A stretch of DNA of 64,000 bases, taken from NCBI GenBank assembly GCA_021731285.1, contig JAKFXR010000024.1, positions 1 through 64,000 of the forward strand, read 5' to 3'. Position numbers and translations under genes: made by a program. Positions within the stretch are counted from its first letter, which is position 1. Each line of letters opens with the position of its first letter. This DNA is from Polaromonas sp. (GTDB lineage: Bacteria; Pseudomonadota; Gammaproteobacteria; Burkholderiales; Burkholderiaceae_C). Shown here piece after piece: positions 56,277-64,000 of the stretch. The notes under the pieces were generated by a model. The model did not search any database and had not been told where the DNA came from. It saw only the letters and a program-made list of their open reading frames with translations.

Positions 56277-56987
56277 TCATGAGAACACGCTCGAGCGCAA
56301 GGCTGCCAGGTTGAGCACACGCAAGCCGCCGTATTCCACGCGTATCGTGCCTTGCGCCTGCAAGGTGTTCAGCGCCTCGTTGACACGCTGGCGCGACAGC
56401 CCGACCAGGTAGGCCAGTTCCTGCTGGGTGATGCGCAGGATTTCACCCACACCGGGATAAAGCACCGGGTTGAACAGGGCCGCCAGGCTGCGCGCCACCC
56501 GGATGTCGGGATTGTTCATGCGGTCGATCTCACGCGCCGCGATGAACTGGCCCAACCGCTCATTAAGCTGGTTCATCACAAAGCGGTTAAAGCCGATCGA
56601 GTGGTCCAGCAGCCAGTGAAAGGTGTCCACCGGCAAGCCAGCCACCACGCTTTTACGCAGGGCCTGGATGTTGTAGCGGTAGGGTTCGCGTTTGAGCGCG
56701 GTTCCCTCACCGAACCATCCCCCGGGCGGCACACCGGTAAAGGTCATGGTCTGGCCCTGCGAGTTGTCGCTGCTCATTTTGAGCAGACCCTCCACCACGC
56801 CGAACCAGAAGGTGACCGGTTTGCCCACGCGGCACACAAAGTCCCCCGGCAGAGCGTCGCCAACGATCAATTCCGCCACCGCCTTCTCCTGCTCTGCCGG
56901 AAGCAGCAGGCCCAGCCAGGGAATGCCAGCCAGCTCTGATCCGTGGGGGGCGCGGCGGCGTTTGTAAAGGGGAAGATCGGTGGTCAT
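56277..56987 (-). CDS. Crp/Fnr family transcriptional regulator
   Basis: Cyclic-nucleotide-like domain and C-terminal HTH LRITQQELAYLVGLSRQRVNEALNTLQAQGTIRVEYGGLRVLN. Confidence 0.93.
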   Translation of the reverse strand: MTTDLPLYKRRRAPHGSELAGIPWLGLLLPAEQEKAVAELIVGDALPGDFVCRVGKPVTFWFGVVEGLLKMSSDNSQGQTMTFTGVPPGGWFGEGTALKREPYRYNIQALRKSVVAGLPVDTFHWLLDHSIGFNRFVMNQLNERLGQFIAAREIDRMNNPDIRVARSLAALFNPVLYPGVGEILRITQQELAYLVGLSRQRVNEALNTLQAQGTIRVEYGGLRVLNLAALRSSVFS

Positions 56988-57045
56988 GGGGTTGCAGGGA
57001 CGCTCAGGCAGGTTCGGGAAAGTCCGGGGAGGAGTGACCCCTAAA

Positions 57046-57063
57046 TTGTCGTTCAAACGACAA
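57046..57063. promoter_or_regulatory. Candidate operator of the Crp/Fnr regulator
   Basis: TTGTCGTT-CA-AACGACAA, perfect 8-bp arms, between divergent crp-like and AMP-ligase genes. Confidence 0.65.
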
Positions 57064-57144
57064 CATGACGTCAAACCCGGGCCTAGTATCCACCCATAAA
57101 CAAGCACTTCTTCACGGAAGTTGAACGCTGGAACAAGGCTCTGA

Positions 57145-59091
57145 ATGTTGACTACCTTTCCCCGATTGCTGCTCAAGCATGCCTCCGAGCGTCCCAATGC
57201 GCCAGCCATGCGCGAGAAGGAATACGGCATCTGGCAGGCCCACAGCTGGGCAGGCATGGCGACGCTGGTTGAGCAGATTGCCTGCGGCCTGCATCAGGCC
57301 GGGCTGGAGCGCGGCGAACACATGGTGGTGATAGGCGCCAACCGTCCACGCCTGTACGCCACCATGCTCGCAGCACAGTCATTGGGCGCGATTGCCGTGC
57401 CCCTGTACCAGGATGCGGTGGGTGCCGAATGTGTGTTTCCCCTCACCAATGCCGAAGTCCGTTTTGCGATGGTGGAGGACCAGGAGCAGGTCGACAAACT
57501 GCTGGAAATTCGCGGTCAGTGCCCCCAGCTGGCGCACATCATTTTTGACGAGCCCCGCGGGCTGCGCAATTACCAGGAGCCGGGACTCGTTGCTCTGGAC
57601 GAGCTGATTGCCACAGGACAAGCCTTTGCGGCCAAGCAGCCGGAGTTTTTCAAGACGGAAATTGCCAAGGTGCAGCCGGACGACGTGGCGGCGATGTTTT
57701 TTACGTCGGGTACCACCGGCAACCCCAAAGGCGTGGTCCACACCCACAACACCTTGCTGGATCGCGCTCAGGCTGGCGCAGAGTTTGACAAACTGACGAG
57801 CAGCGAGGAAGTGCTGGCCTATCTGCCCCCCGCCTGGGTTGGCCAGAACATCTTCAGCTATGCACAATGGCTGAGCTGCGGCTATGTGGTCAATTGCCCT
57901 GAAAATGCCAGCACGGTCACCATCGACCTCAAGGAGGTCGGCCCGACCTATTACTTTGCGCCACCGCGGGTGTTTGAGGGCTTGCTGACCAGCGTGATGA
58001 TCCGCATGGAAGATGCGGGCCTGCTCAAGCGCAAGATGTTTCATTTCTTCATGGCCGTGGCCAAATCCGTTGGTCCGGCCCTGATGGATGGCAAGCCGGC
58101 AGGCATGGCTAACCGTCTGCTGTACGCATTGGGCTCGGTGCTGGTGTACGGCCCGCTGCGCAACAACCTGGGCCTGAGTCGGGTGCGGGTGGCCTATACG
58201 GCCGGCGAGGCCATCGGCCCGGACCTGTTTACTTTTTACCGCTCCATCGGCGTCAATCTCAAGCAGCTCTACGGCTCAACAGAGACTGCCGTGTTTGTTT
58301 GCCTGCAACCGGACGACCAGGCTAGGGCCGACACCGTGGGCGTACCCATCAGGGGCGTGGAAATCAAAGTGGCTGACAACGGCGAAATCCTGGTGAAGTC
58401 GGCAGGACTGCTCAAGGGCTACTACAAAAACCCCGCCGCCACGGCGGAAGTGCTGACTGCCGACGGCTGGTACCACACCAGTGACGCCGGCTTTATCGAT
58501 GCCAGCGGTCATCTGAAAATCATCGACCGGGTGAAGGACGTTGGACGCATCCAGGGTGGAAGCAACGATGGCGCCATGTTTGCGCCCAAGTACGTTGAAA
58601 ACAAACTCAAATTCTTCCCGCACATCAAGGAAGTGGTGGCCTATGGCGATGGCCGCGAAAAAGTCTGCGTCATGATCAATATCGACTTCGACGCGGTGGG
58701 CAACTGGGCAGAGCGCCGCAACCTGCCCTACGCCGGCTACACCGACCTCGCCCAGAAACCCGAGGTCTACCAGTTGATCAAGGAATGCGTGGAGAAGGTC
58801 AATGCTGACCTGAGCGTTGATGCGCTGCTGGCAGGGTCGCAGATCAGCCGTTTCCTCGTGCTTCACAAGGAACTGGACGCCGACGACGGCGAGTTGACCC
58901 GTACCAACAAGGTACGCCGCGGCTTCATTGCCGACAAATACCAGCCACTGATTGACGCCCTGTATGGTGGCAAGACCGAGCAGTTTATTGAAACCGTGGT
59001 CAAGTTTGAGGATGGCCGCAGCGGCAGCGTGAGCGCCACGCTCAAGATCAGCGATACACAGACATTCGCCCCAGTGAAGGCTGCAGCATGA
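57145..59091 (+). CDS. AMP-dependent synthetase/ligase (long-chain acyl-CoA synthetase-like)
   Basis: AAMFFTSGTTGNPKGVVHTHNTLL, LKQLYGSTETAVFVCLQ, WYHTSDAGFIDASGHLKIIDRVKDV. Confidence 0.94.
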   Translation: MLTTFPRLLLKHASERPNAPAMREKEYGIWQAHSWAGMATLVEQIACGLHQAGLERGEHMVVIGANRPRLYATMLAAQSLGAIAVPLYQDAVGAECVFPLTNAEVRFAMVEDQEQVDKLLEIRGQCPQLAHIIFDEPRGLRNYQEPGLVALDELIATGQAFAAKQPEFFKTEIAKVQPDDVAAMFFTSGTTGNPKGVVHTHNTLLDRAQAGAEFDKLTSSEEVLAYLPPAWVGQNIFSYAQWLSCGYVVNCPENASTVTIDLKEVGPTYYFAPPRVFEGLLTSVMIRMEDAGLLKRKMFHFFMAVAKSVGPALMDGKPAGMANRLLYALGSVLVYGPLRNNLGLSRVRVAYTAGEAIGPDLFTFYRSIGVNLKQLYGSTETAVFVCLQPDDQARADTVGVPIRGVEIKVADNGEILVKSAGLLKGYYKNPAATAEVLTADGWYHTSDAGFIDASGHLKIIDRVKDVGRIQGGSNDGAMFAPKYVENKLKFFPHIKEVVAYGDGREKVCVMINIDFDAVGNWAERRNLPYAGYTDLAQKPEVYQLIKECVEKVNADLSVDALLAGSQISRFLVLHKELDADDGELTRTNKVRRGFIADKYQPLIDALYGGKTEQFIETVVKFEDGRSGSVSATLKISDTQTFAPVKAAA

Positions 59092-59867
59092 GAAAGATCG
59101 GCGACGTCATTCTTGACGTCAACAACATCTCCCTGAGTTTCGGTGGCGTCAAGGCGCTGGCCGATATCTCCTTCAATGTGAAAGAGCACGAGATCCGCGC
59201 CATCATCGGCCCCAACGGTGCCGGCAAGAGCTCCATGCTCAACTGCATCAACGGGGTCTACCAGCCGCAGCAGGGCAGCATCACCTTTCGCGGCCAGACC
59301 TTCAAGCACATGAACAGCCACCAGGTCGCGGTGATGGGCGTGGCACGCACCTTCCAGAATCTGGCGCTGTTCAAAGGCATGAGCGTGCTGGACAACATCA
59401 TGTCCGGCCGCAACCTGATGATCAAAAGCAACCTGCTGCTGCAGGCCCTGCGCATAGGACCCGCCCAGAAGGAAGAGTTTGCCCACCGGGAGGCCGTCGA
59501 GAAAATCATCGACTTCCTTGAAATCCAGGCTTACCGCAAGACGCCCGTCGGGCAACTGCCCTACGGCCTGCAAAAACGGGTGGACCTTGGCCGCGCGCTG
59601 GCGATGGAGCCGCAGGTCTTGCTGCTCGACGAACCCATGGCGGGCATGAACGTCGAGGAAAAACAGGACATGTGCCGCTTTGTGCTCGACGTCAACGACG
59701 AGTTCGGCACCACCGTGGTTTTGATCGAACACGACATGGGCGTGGTGATGGACATCTCCGACCGTGTCGTGGTGCTCGACTACGGCAAAAAAATCGGCGA
59801 CGGCACCCCCGACGAAGTCCGCAACAACCCCGACGTCATCAAGGCCTACCTAGGAACAAGTCACTGA
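59088..59867 (+). CDS. livG: LIV/HAAT-type ABC transporter ATP-binding protein (LivG-like)
   Basis: IIGPNGAGKSSMLNCINGVYQPQQGSI, QVLLLDEPMAGMNVEEKQD. Confidence 0.94.
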   Translation: MRKIGDVILDVNNISLSFGGVKALADISFNVKEHEIRAIIGPNGAGKSSMLNCINGVYQPQQGSITFRGQTFKHMNSHQVAVMGVARTFQNLALFKGMSVLDNIMSGRNLMIKSNLLLQALRIGPAQKEEFAHREAVEKIIDFLEIQAYRKTPVGQLPYGLQKRVDLGRALAMEPQVLLLDEPMAGMNVEEKQDMCRFVLDVNDEFGTTVVLIEHDMGVVMDISDRVVVLDYGKKIGDGTPDEVRNNPDVIKAYLGTSH

Positions 59868-59915
59868 ATATGTACAGCAACAACCACATCGACCTGTCCC
59901 AGACCAGCGGCCGCA

Positions 59916-59996
59916 GTGGAACCGGCTCCGCCGGGCCACATGCGGCGCCCCCTGCCAGGGGGGAAGGTGCTACACGAAGTGAGCATCCGACGGGGG
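59916..59996 (-). repeat. Intergenic structured repeat, copy 2, inverted and diverged (family A)
   Basis: Reverse complement CCCCCGTCGGATGCTCACTTCGTGTAGCACC...GGCGCCGCATGTGGCCCGGCGGAGCCGGTTCCAC aligns with the copy at 60945. Confidence 0.75.
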
Positions 59997-59997
59997 T

Positions 59998-60936
59998 ATG
60001 CCAATGCTAGGCCCGGTACTGGAAACCATCATCGGCGGCCTGATGTCGGGCATGCTGTATTCACTGGTGGCGCTGGGCTTTGTGCTGATCTACAAGGCGT
60101 CCGGCGTCTTCAATTTCGCGCAGGGAGCCATGGTGCTTTTTGCGGCGCTGGCGATGGCCAGGTTTTCAGAGTGGATTCCGCAATGGACAGGCCTGGAAAA
60201 CAAGTTCCTGAACAATGCCCTTGCATTCGTGATTGCGCTGGCGATCATGATCGTGGTGGCCTGGCTGATCGAAAAACTGGTGCTCAGCAAGCTGGTGAAC
60301 CAGGAAGGCGTTGCCCTGCTGATGGCCACGCTGGGCATTTCATACTTTCTCGACGGTTTTGGGCAAACGATTTTCGGATCGAACATCTACAAGATTGACG
60401 TGGGCATGCCCAAGGATCCGATGTTTCTGCTTGACAGCGTCTTCCCGGGGGGCTTGCTGGTCAACCAGGAAGACCTGGTCGCCGCATTGATTGCAACCGC
60501 GCTGGTGGGCGTGCTGGCCGCCTTCTTTCAATACACCAGCACAGGACGCGCCCTGCGTGCGGTGGCAGACGACCACCAGGCCGCGCAGTCCATCGGCATT
60601 CCCCTCAACCGCATCTGGGTCATTGTCTGGAGTGTCGCGGGTTTTGCTGCGCTGGTGGCCGGCATCATCTGGGGCAGCAAACTGGGCGTGCAGTTTTCAC
60701 TTTCGGTGCTGGCGCTCAAGGCATTGCCGCTGGTGATCCTGGGAGGCCTGACCTCCGTGCCCGGTGCGATCGTGGGCGGATTGATTCTGGGTGTGGGCGA
60801 AAAACTCGCCGAAGTTTTTCTGGGCCCACACGTCGGCGGCGGCATAGAAATCTGGTTTGCCTATGTGCTGGCCTTGTGCGTCCTGCTGGTGAGACCCCAG
60901 GGTCTGTTCGGCGAGAAGATCATCGATCGTGTCTAG
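59998..60936 (+). CDS. livH: LIV/HAAT-type ABC permease (LivH-like)
   Basis: LETIIGGLMSGMLYSLVALGFVLIYKASGVFNFAQGAMVLFAALAMARF. Confidence 0.94.
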   Translation: MPMLGPVLETIIGGLMSGMLYSLVALGFVLIYKASGVFNFAQGAMVLFAALAMARFSEWIPQWTGLENKFLNNALAFVIALAIMIVVAWLIEKLVLSKLVNQEGVALLMATLGISYFLDGFGQTIFGSNIYKIDVGMPKDPMFLLDSVFPGGLLVNQEDLVAALIATALVGVLAAFFQYTSTGRALRAVADDHQAAQSIGIPLNRIWVIVWSVAGFAALVAGIIWGSKLGVQFSLSVLALKALPLVILGGLTSVPGAIVGGLILGVGEKLAEVFLGPHVGGGIEIWFAYVLALCVLLVRPQGLFGEKIIDRV

Positions 60937-60944
60937 ATATGAAG

Positions 60945-61041
60945 CCCCCACGCTTGTCACTTCGTGTACTGCGCTGCCCCCCGAGGGGGCCGCTGCGCCT
61001 GCGGCCCGGCAAAGCCGGTTCCGCGGCCCCCGCTGAACCGG
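60945..61041 (+). repeat. Intergenic structured repeat, copy 3 (family A)
   Basis: CCCCCACGCTTGTCACTTCGTGTACTGCGCTGCCCCCCGAGGGGGCCGCTGCGCCTGCGGCCCGGCAAAGCCGGTTCCGC; near-identical to 18208-18303 over the first ~60 bp. Confidence 0.85.
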
Positions 61042-61094
61042 ATGCGAGTCCGCGCAGCAATATTCTTTCCATCGCGATTTAACTGCGCACCCAT

Positions 61095-62171
61095 ATGTTC
61101 TACAGAGAAAACGGTCAATTCAAAACCAGCTATCGGGCAGATCAGCAGATCTTCCCGATTTTGCAGGACCGCATTGCCATCGCGCTGTTGCTGGTTTTTG
61201 CCTTTGCCCTCGTCCCGTTGCTGGCGAGCGACTACCTGTTTCGGGCCATCCTGATCCCCTTCCTGATTTTTTCGCTGGCTGCCGTGGGCGTGAATATCCT
61301 GGTCGGCTATTGCGGTCAGATATCCCTGGGCTCGGGTGCATTCATGGCGGTGGGCGCCTATGGTGCCTACAACTTTTTTGTCCGCGTTCCCGGCATGCCG
61401 CTGATTCCTGCGCTGATCCTCGGGGGCCTGTGCGCCATGGTCTTCGGCATTTTGTTTGGCTTGCCCAGCTTGCGCGTCAAAGGTCTGTACCTGGCCGTGA
61501 CCACGCTGGCGGCGCAATTCTTCAGCGACTGGATGTTTTTGCGCATCAAGTGGTTCACGCTGGACACGCCCTCCGGCTCGGTGTCGGTGTCCAACCTGCA
61601 GGTGTTCGGACTGCCTCTTGAAAGCGCAGTCAGCAAATACCTGTTTTGCCTGGCCATTGTGGTGGTCATCACCCTGCTGGCAAAAAACCTGGTACGTGGC
61701 GCCATCGGCCGCGAATGGATGGCGATACGCGACATGGATGTGGCCGCCGCGGTGATCGGCATCCGGCCCATGTACGCCAAGCTCAGTGCTTTTGCGGTGA
61801 GCTCCTTCATCATCGGCATCGCCGGCGGCCTGTGGGCCTTTATCTATCTGGGTGCATGGGAGCCTGCCGCGTTTTCAGTGGATTACTCCTTCCGCCTGCT
61901 CTTCATGGTCATCATCGGCGGCATGGGCGCCATCATGGGCAGTTTCTTTGGCGCGGCTTTCATTGTGGTGCTGCCCATCATGCTGAGCCAGATGTTGCCG
62001 GTCCTCGCGGGCTGGTTTGGCCTGTCGATTTCCACGGCGGGGATATCACACGCCGAACTGATGATATTTGGCGGCCTGATTGTCTGGTTTTTGATCGTCG
62101 AGCCCCACGGACTGGCCAAGCTGTGGGCAGTGGGCAAACAGAAAATGCGTCTCTGGCCGTTTCCGCATTGA
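61095..62171 (+). CDS. livM: LIV/HAAT-type ABC permease (LivM-like)
   Basis: IFSLAAVGVNILVGYCGQISLGSGAFMAVGAYGAYNFFVRVPGMPL. Confidence 0.94.
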   Translation: MFYRENGQFKTSYRADQQIFPILQDRIAIALLLVFAFALVPLLASDYLFRAILIPFLIFSLAAVGVNILVGYCGQISLGSGAFMAVGAYGAYNFFVRVPGMPLIPALILGGLCAMVFGILFGLPSLRVKGLYLAVTTLAAQFFSDWMFLRIKWFTLDTPSGSVSVSNLQVFGLPLESAVSKYLFCLAIVVVITLLAKNLVRGAIGREWMAIRDMDVAAAVIGIRPMYAKLSAFAVSSFIIGIAGGLWAFIYLGAWEPAAFSVDYSFRLLFMVIIGGMGAIMGSFFGAAFIVVLPIMLSQMLPVLAGWFGLSISTAGISHAELMIFGGLIVWFLIVEPHGLAKLWAVGKQKMRLWPFPH

Positions 62172-62283
62172 GCATGCATAGGGTTAGGGATTACTCGAAA
62201 TCACCGATGTGGTTTATCTCGTGAAGCCGTTTACTGGGGTGTCAGTTTTTTTCAGGTGTTTTTATTTTTTCTAGGAGACAACA

Positions 62284-63618
62284 ATGAAGTATCGCAACTT
62301 GATGTTGGCAGTGGCAATTCTTGCCACTGGCGCTTCGTCCCTCGTGACGACCAGCGCATTCGCTCAGGCGAAAGAGCAGTTCTTTCCCGTGCTGTCCTAC
62401 CGCACCGGACCTTACGCGCCCAATGGCGTGCCATGGGCCAACGGTTATGTGGACTACCTCAAACTGGTCAACGCCAAGGGCGGCATCAATGGTGTCAAGC
62501 TCACCTGGGAAGAATGCGAGACCGGCTACGACACTGCACGCAGCGTCGAATGTTACGAACGCCTGAAGGGCAAAAATGGCGGCGCCACGCTGGTCCAGCC
62601 TTTGTCCACCGGAGCCACCTTTGCCATCACCGAAAAAGCGCCTGTCGACAAAATCCCGGTCGTCACTGTCGGATATGGCCGCAGCGAAAGCGCCGACGGC
62701 ACCATTTTCAAATGGAACTTCCCATTGGCCGGTACCTACTGGGTGGCAGCTGACGCCATTCTCCAGGCCATCGCCAAGAAAGAAGGCGGCTTTGACAAGC
62801 TCAAAGGCAAGCGCGTTGCCCTGGTTTATCACGACTCGCCGTTTGGCAAGGAGCCCATTCCCCTGATGCAGGAGCGCGCCGCCATGCATGGCTTCACACT
62901 GCAACTGCTGCCCGTGACAGCGCCCGGCGTCGAGCAGAAAGCCACCTGGCTGCAGGTGCGCCAGTCGCGCCCCGACTATGTGGCTTTGTGGGGCTGGGGC
63001 ATCATGAACACGACCGCCATCAAGGAAGCGCAAGCCACCGGCTACCCGCGCGAAAAAATGTATGGCGTCTGGTGGGCTGGCGCAGAGCCTGATGTCAAGG
63101 ACGTCGCCGATGGTGCCAAAGGCTACAACGCCGTGACCATGCAGCATGGCGCCGAGCCCAATTCCAAGCTGGCCAAAGACGTCATGACCATGGTGCACGC
63201 CAAAGGCCAGGGCACAGGTCCGAAAGAGGAAGTTGGACAGGTGCTGTACATGCGCGGCGCAATGAGCGCCATGCTGGGCATCGAAGGCCTGCGCTCCGCG
63301 CAGGAGCGCTTCGGAAAAGGAAAAATCATGACCGGCGAGCAAGTGCGCTGGGGCCTGGAGAACCTGAACCTGACGCAAGCCAAGCTGGACGCGCTGGGCT
63401 TTGCCGGTGTGATGCGGCCCATCAGCACCTCCTGCGTGGATCACATGGGCGCTTCCTGGGCACGTATCCACACCTGGGACGGCAAGGAGTGGAAGTTCAC
63501 CTCCGACTGGCTTCAGGCTGACGAGCAGGTCATCAAGCCGCTGGTGAAAAACACGGCAGCCAAATACGCTTCGGAGAAAAAGCTGACGGCCCGCACGCCC
63601 GCGGATTGCCAGTCCTGA
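62284..63618 (+). CDS. LIV/HAAT-type ABC substrate-binding protein
   Basis: MKYRNLMLAVAILATGASSLVTTSAFAQAKEQFFPVLSYRTGPYAPNGVPWANGYVDYLKLVNAKGGINGVKLTWEE. Confidence 0.92.
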   Translation: MKYRNLMLAVAILATGASSLVTTSAFAQAKEQFFPVLSYRTGPYAPNGVPWANGYVDYLKLVNAKGGINGVKLTWEECETGYDTARSVECYERLKGKNGGATLVQPLSTGATFAITEKAPVDKIPVVTVGYGRSESADGTIFKWNFPLAGTYWVAADAILQAIAKKEGGFDKLKGKRVALVYHDSPFGKEPIPLMQERAAMHGFTLQLLPVTAPGVEQKATWLQVRQSRPDYVALWGWGIMNTTAIKEAQATGYPREKMYGVWWAGAEPDVKDVADGAKGYNAVTMQHGAEPNSKLAKDVMTMVHAKGQGTGPKEEVGQVLYMRGAMSAMLGIEGLRSAQERFGKGKIMTGEQVRWGLENLNLTQAKLDALGFAGVMRPISTSCVDHMGASWARIHTWDGKEWKFTSDWLQADEQVIKPLVKNTAAKYASEKKLTARTPADCQS

Positions 63619-63623
63619 TGTAG

Positions 63624-63692
63624 CTGTCATGGCGGAGTAATGCCCGCCATGACAGTTCATTCTCAAGCGCTGGATCAGCGCTTGAGAATGAA
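63624..63692 (+). terminator. Two tandem perfect hairpins between the SBP and livF genes
   Basis: CTGTCATGGCGG-AGTAATGC-CCGCCATGACAG (12-bp arms) and TTCATTCTCAAGCGCTG-GAT-CAGCGCTTGAGAATGAA (17-bp arms); no U-tract, so attenuator/processing hairpin more likely than a canonical terminator. Confidence 0.75.
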
Positions 63693-63704
63693 TCAGAAAA
63701 AATT

Positions 63705-64000
63705 ATGAACACACCAAACATCGTTCTCAACGTCAACGGCATCGAGGTCATCTACAACCACGTGATCCTGGTGCTCAAGGGCGTCTCGCTGCAGGTTCCG
63801 CAGGGACGCATTGTTGCCCTGCTGGGAGGCAATGGCGCTGGTAAAACCACCACCCTGCGCGCTGTCTCCAACCTGCTCAAGGGCGAGCGCGGCGCTGTGA
63901 CCAAAGGCTCCATCGAGTTGCGCGGCGAACGCATTGAAAACCTCTCTCCTGCAGATCTGGTGCAGCGTGGCGTGGTGCAGGTGATGGAAGGCCGGCATTG
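63705..64000 (+). CDS. livF: LIV/HAAT-type ABC transporter ATP-binding protein (LivF-like), 3' end truncated by the window
   Basis: MNTPNIVLNVNGIEVIYNHVILVLKGVSLQVPQGRIVALLGGNGAGKTTTLRAVSNLLKGERG, open to the window end. Confidence 0.9.
   Translation, partial: MNTPNIVLNVNGIEVIYNHVILVLKGVSLQVPQGRIVALLGGNGAGKTTTLRAVSNLLKGERGAVTKGSIELRGERIENLSPADLVQRGVVQVMEGRH

Noticed and set aside
62242-63666. 474-aa minus-strand ORF
   Set aside because: Antisense to the substrate-binding protein gene; no signal or domain motif.
1-64000. CRISPR arrays, tRNA/rRNA genes, prophage, toxin-antitoxin or defence islands
   Set aside because: I found no regularly spaced direct repeats, no recognisable tRNA/rRNA sequence and no phage, nuclease or toxin families in the ORF list. 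A tRNAscan/CRISPR search was not possible here.

Overview
This 64 kb window is a GC-rich bacterial chromosome segment that looks like Comamonadaceae/Burkholderiales (inference from gene content and repeat types). It is densely packed with metabolic and transport genes. The start is truncated inside an IcmF-type acyl-CoA mutase and the end inside a LivF-type ATPase. Main blocks: (i) three LIV/HAAT-type ABC transporters, one with a fused LivH-LivM permease next to a gcdR/gcdH pair, one complete livGF-SBP-livHM operon, and one with an acyl-CoA synthetase and a divergent Crp/Fnr regulator; (ii) a seven-gene cluster (ABC transporter, dihydropyrimidinase-like, atypical SDR, DUF1445, GlcG/HbpS-like) with a divergent GntR regulator, substrate unknown; (iii) stress and housekeeping genes (ohrR-ohr, htpG, gor, srkA, dbpA, rhlE-like, amn), a NodIJ-like exporter, and an L,D-transpeptidase/M23 pair. 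I saw no tRNA, rRNA, CRISPR, transposase or prophage. The most interesting signals are non-coding: a three-copy intergenic repeat whose hairpin shows compensatory base changes, an AT-rich three-copy repeat, a structured ~190 bp block at 36.9-37.07 kb, strong hairpins after substrate-binding-protein genes, a sigma32-type promoter at htpG, a perfect OhrR-type operator over a leaderless-looking promoter, and convergent genes whose stop codons share palindromes. All calls come from reading the sequence and the supplied translations; no database search was run.
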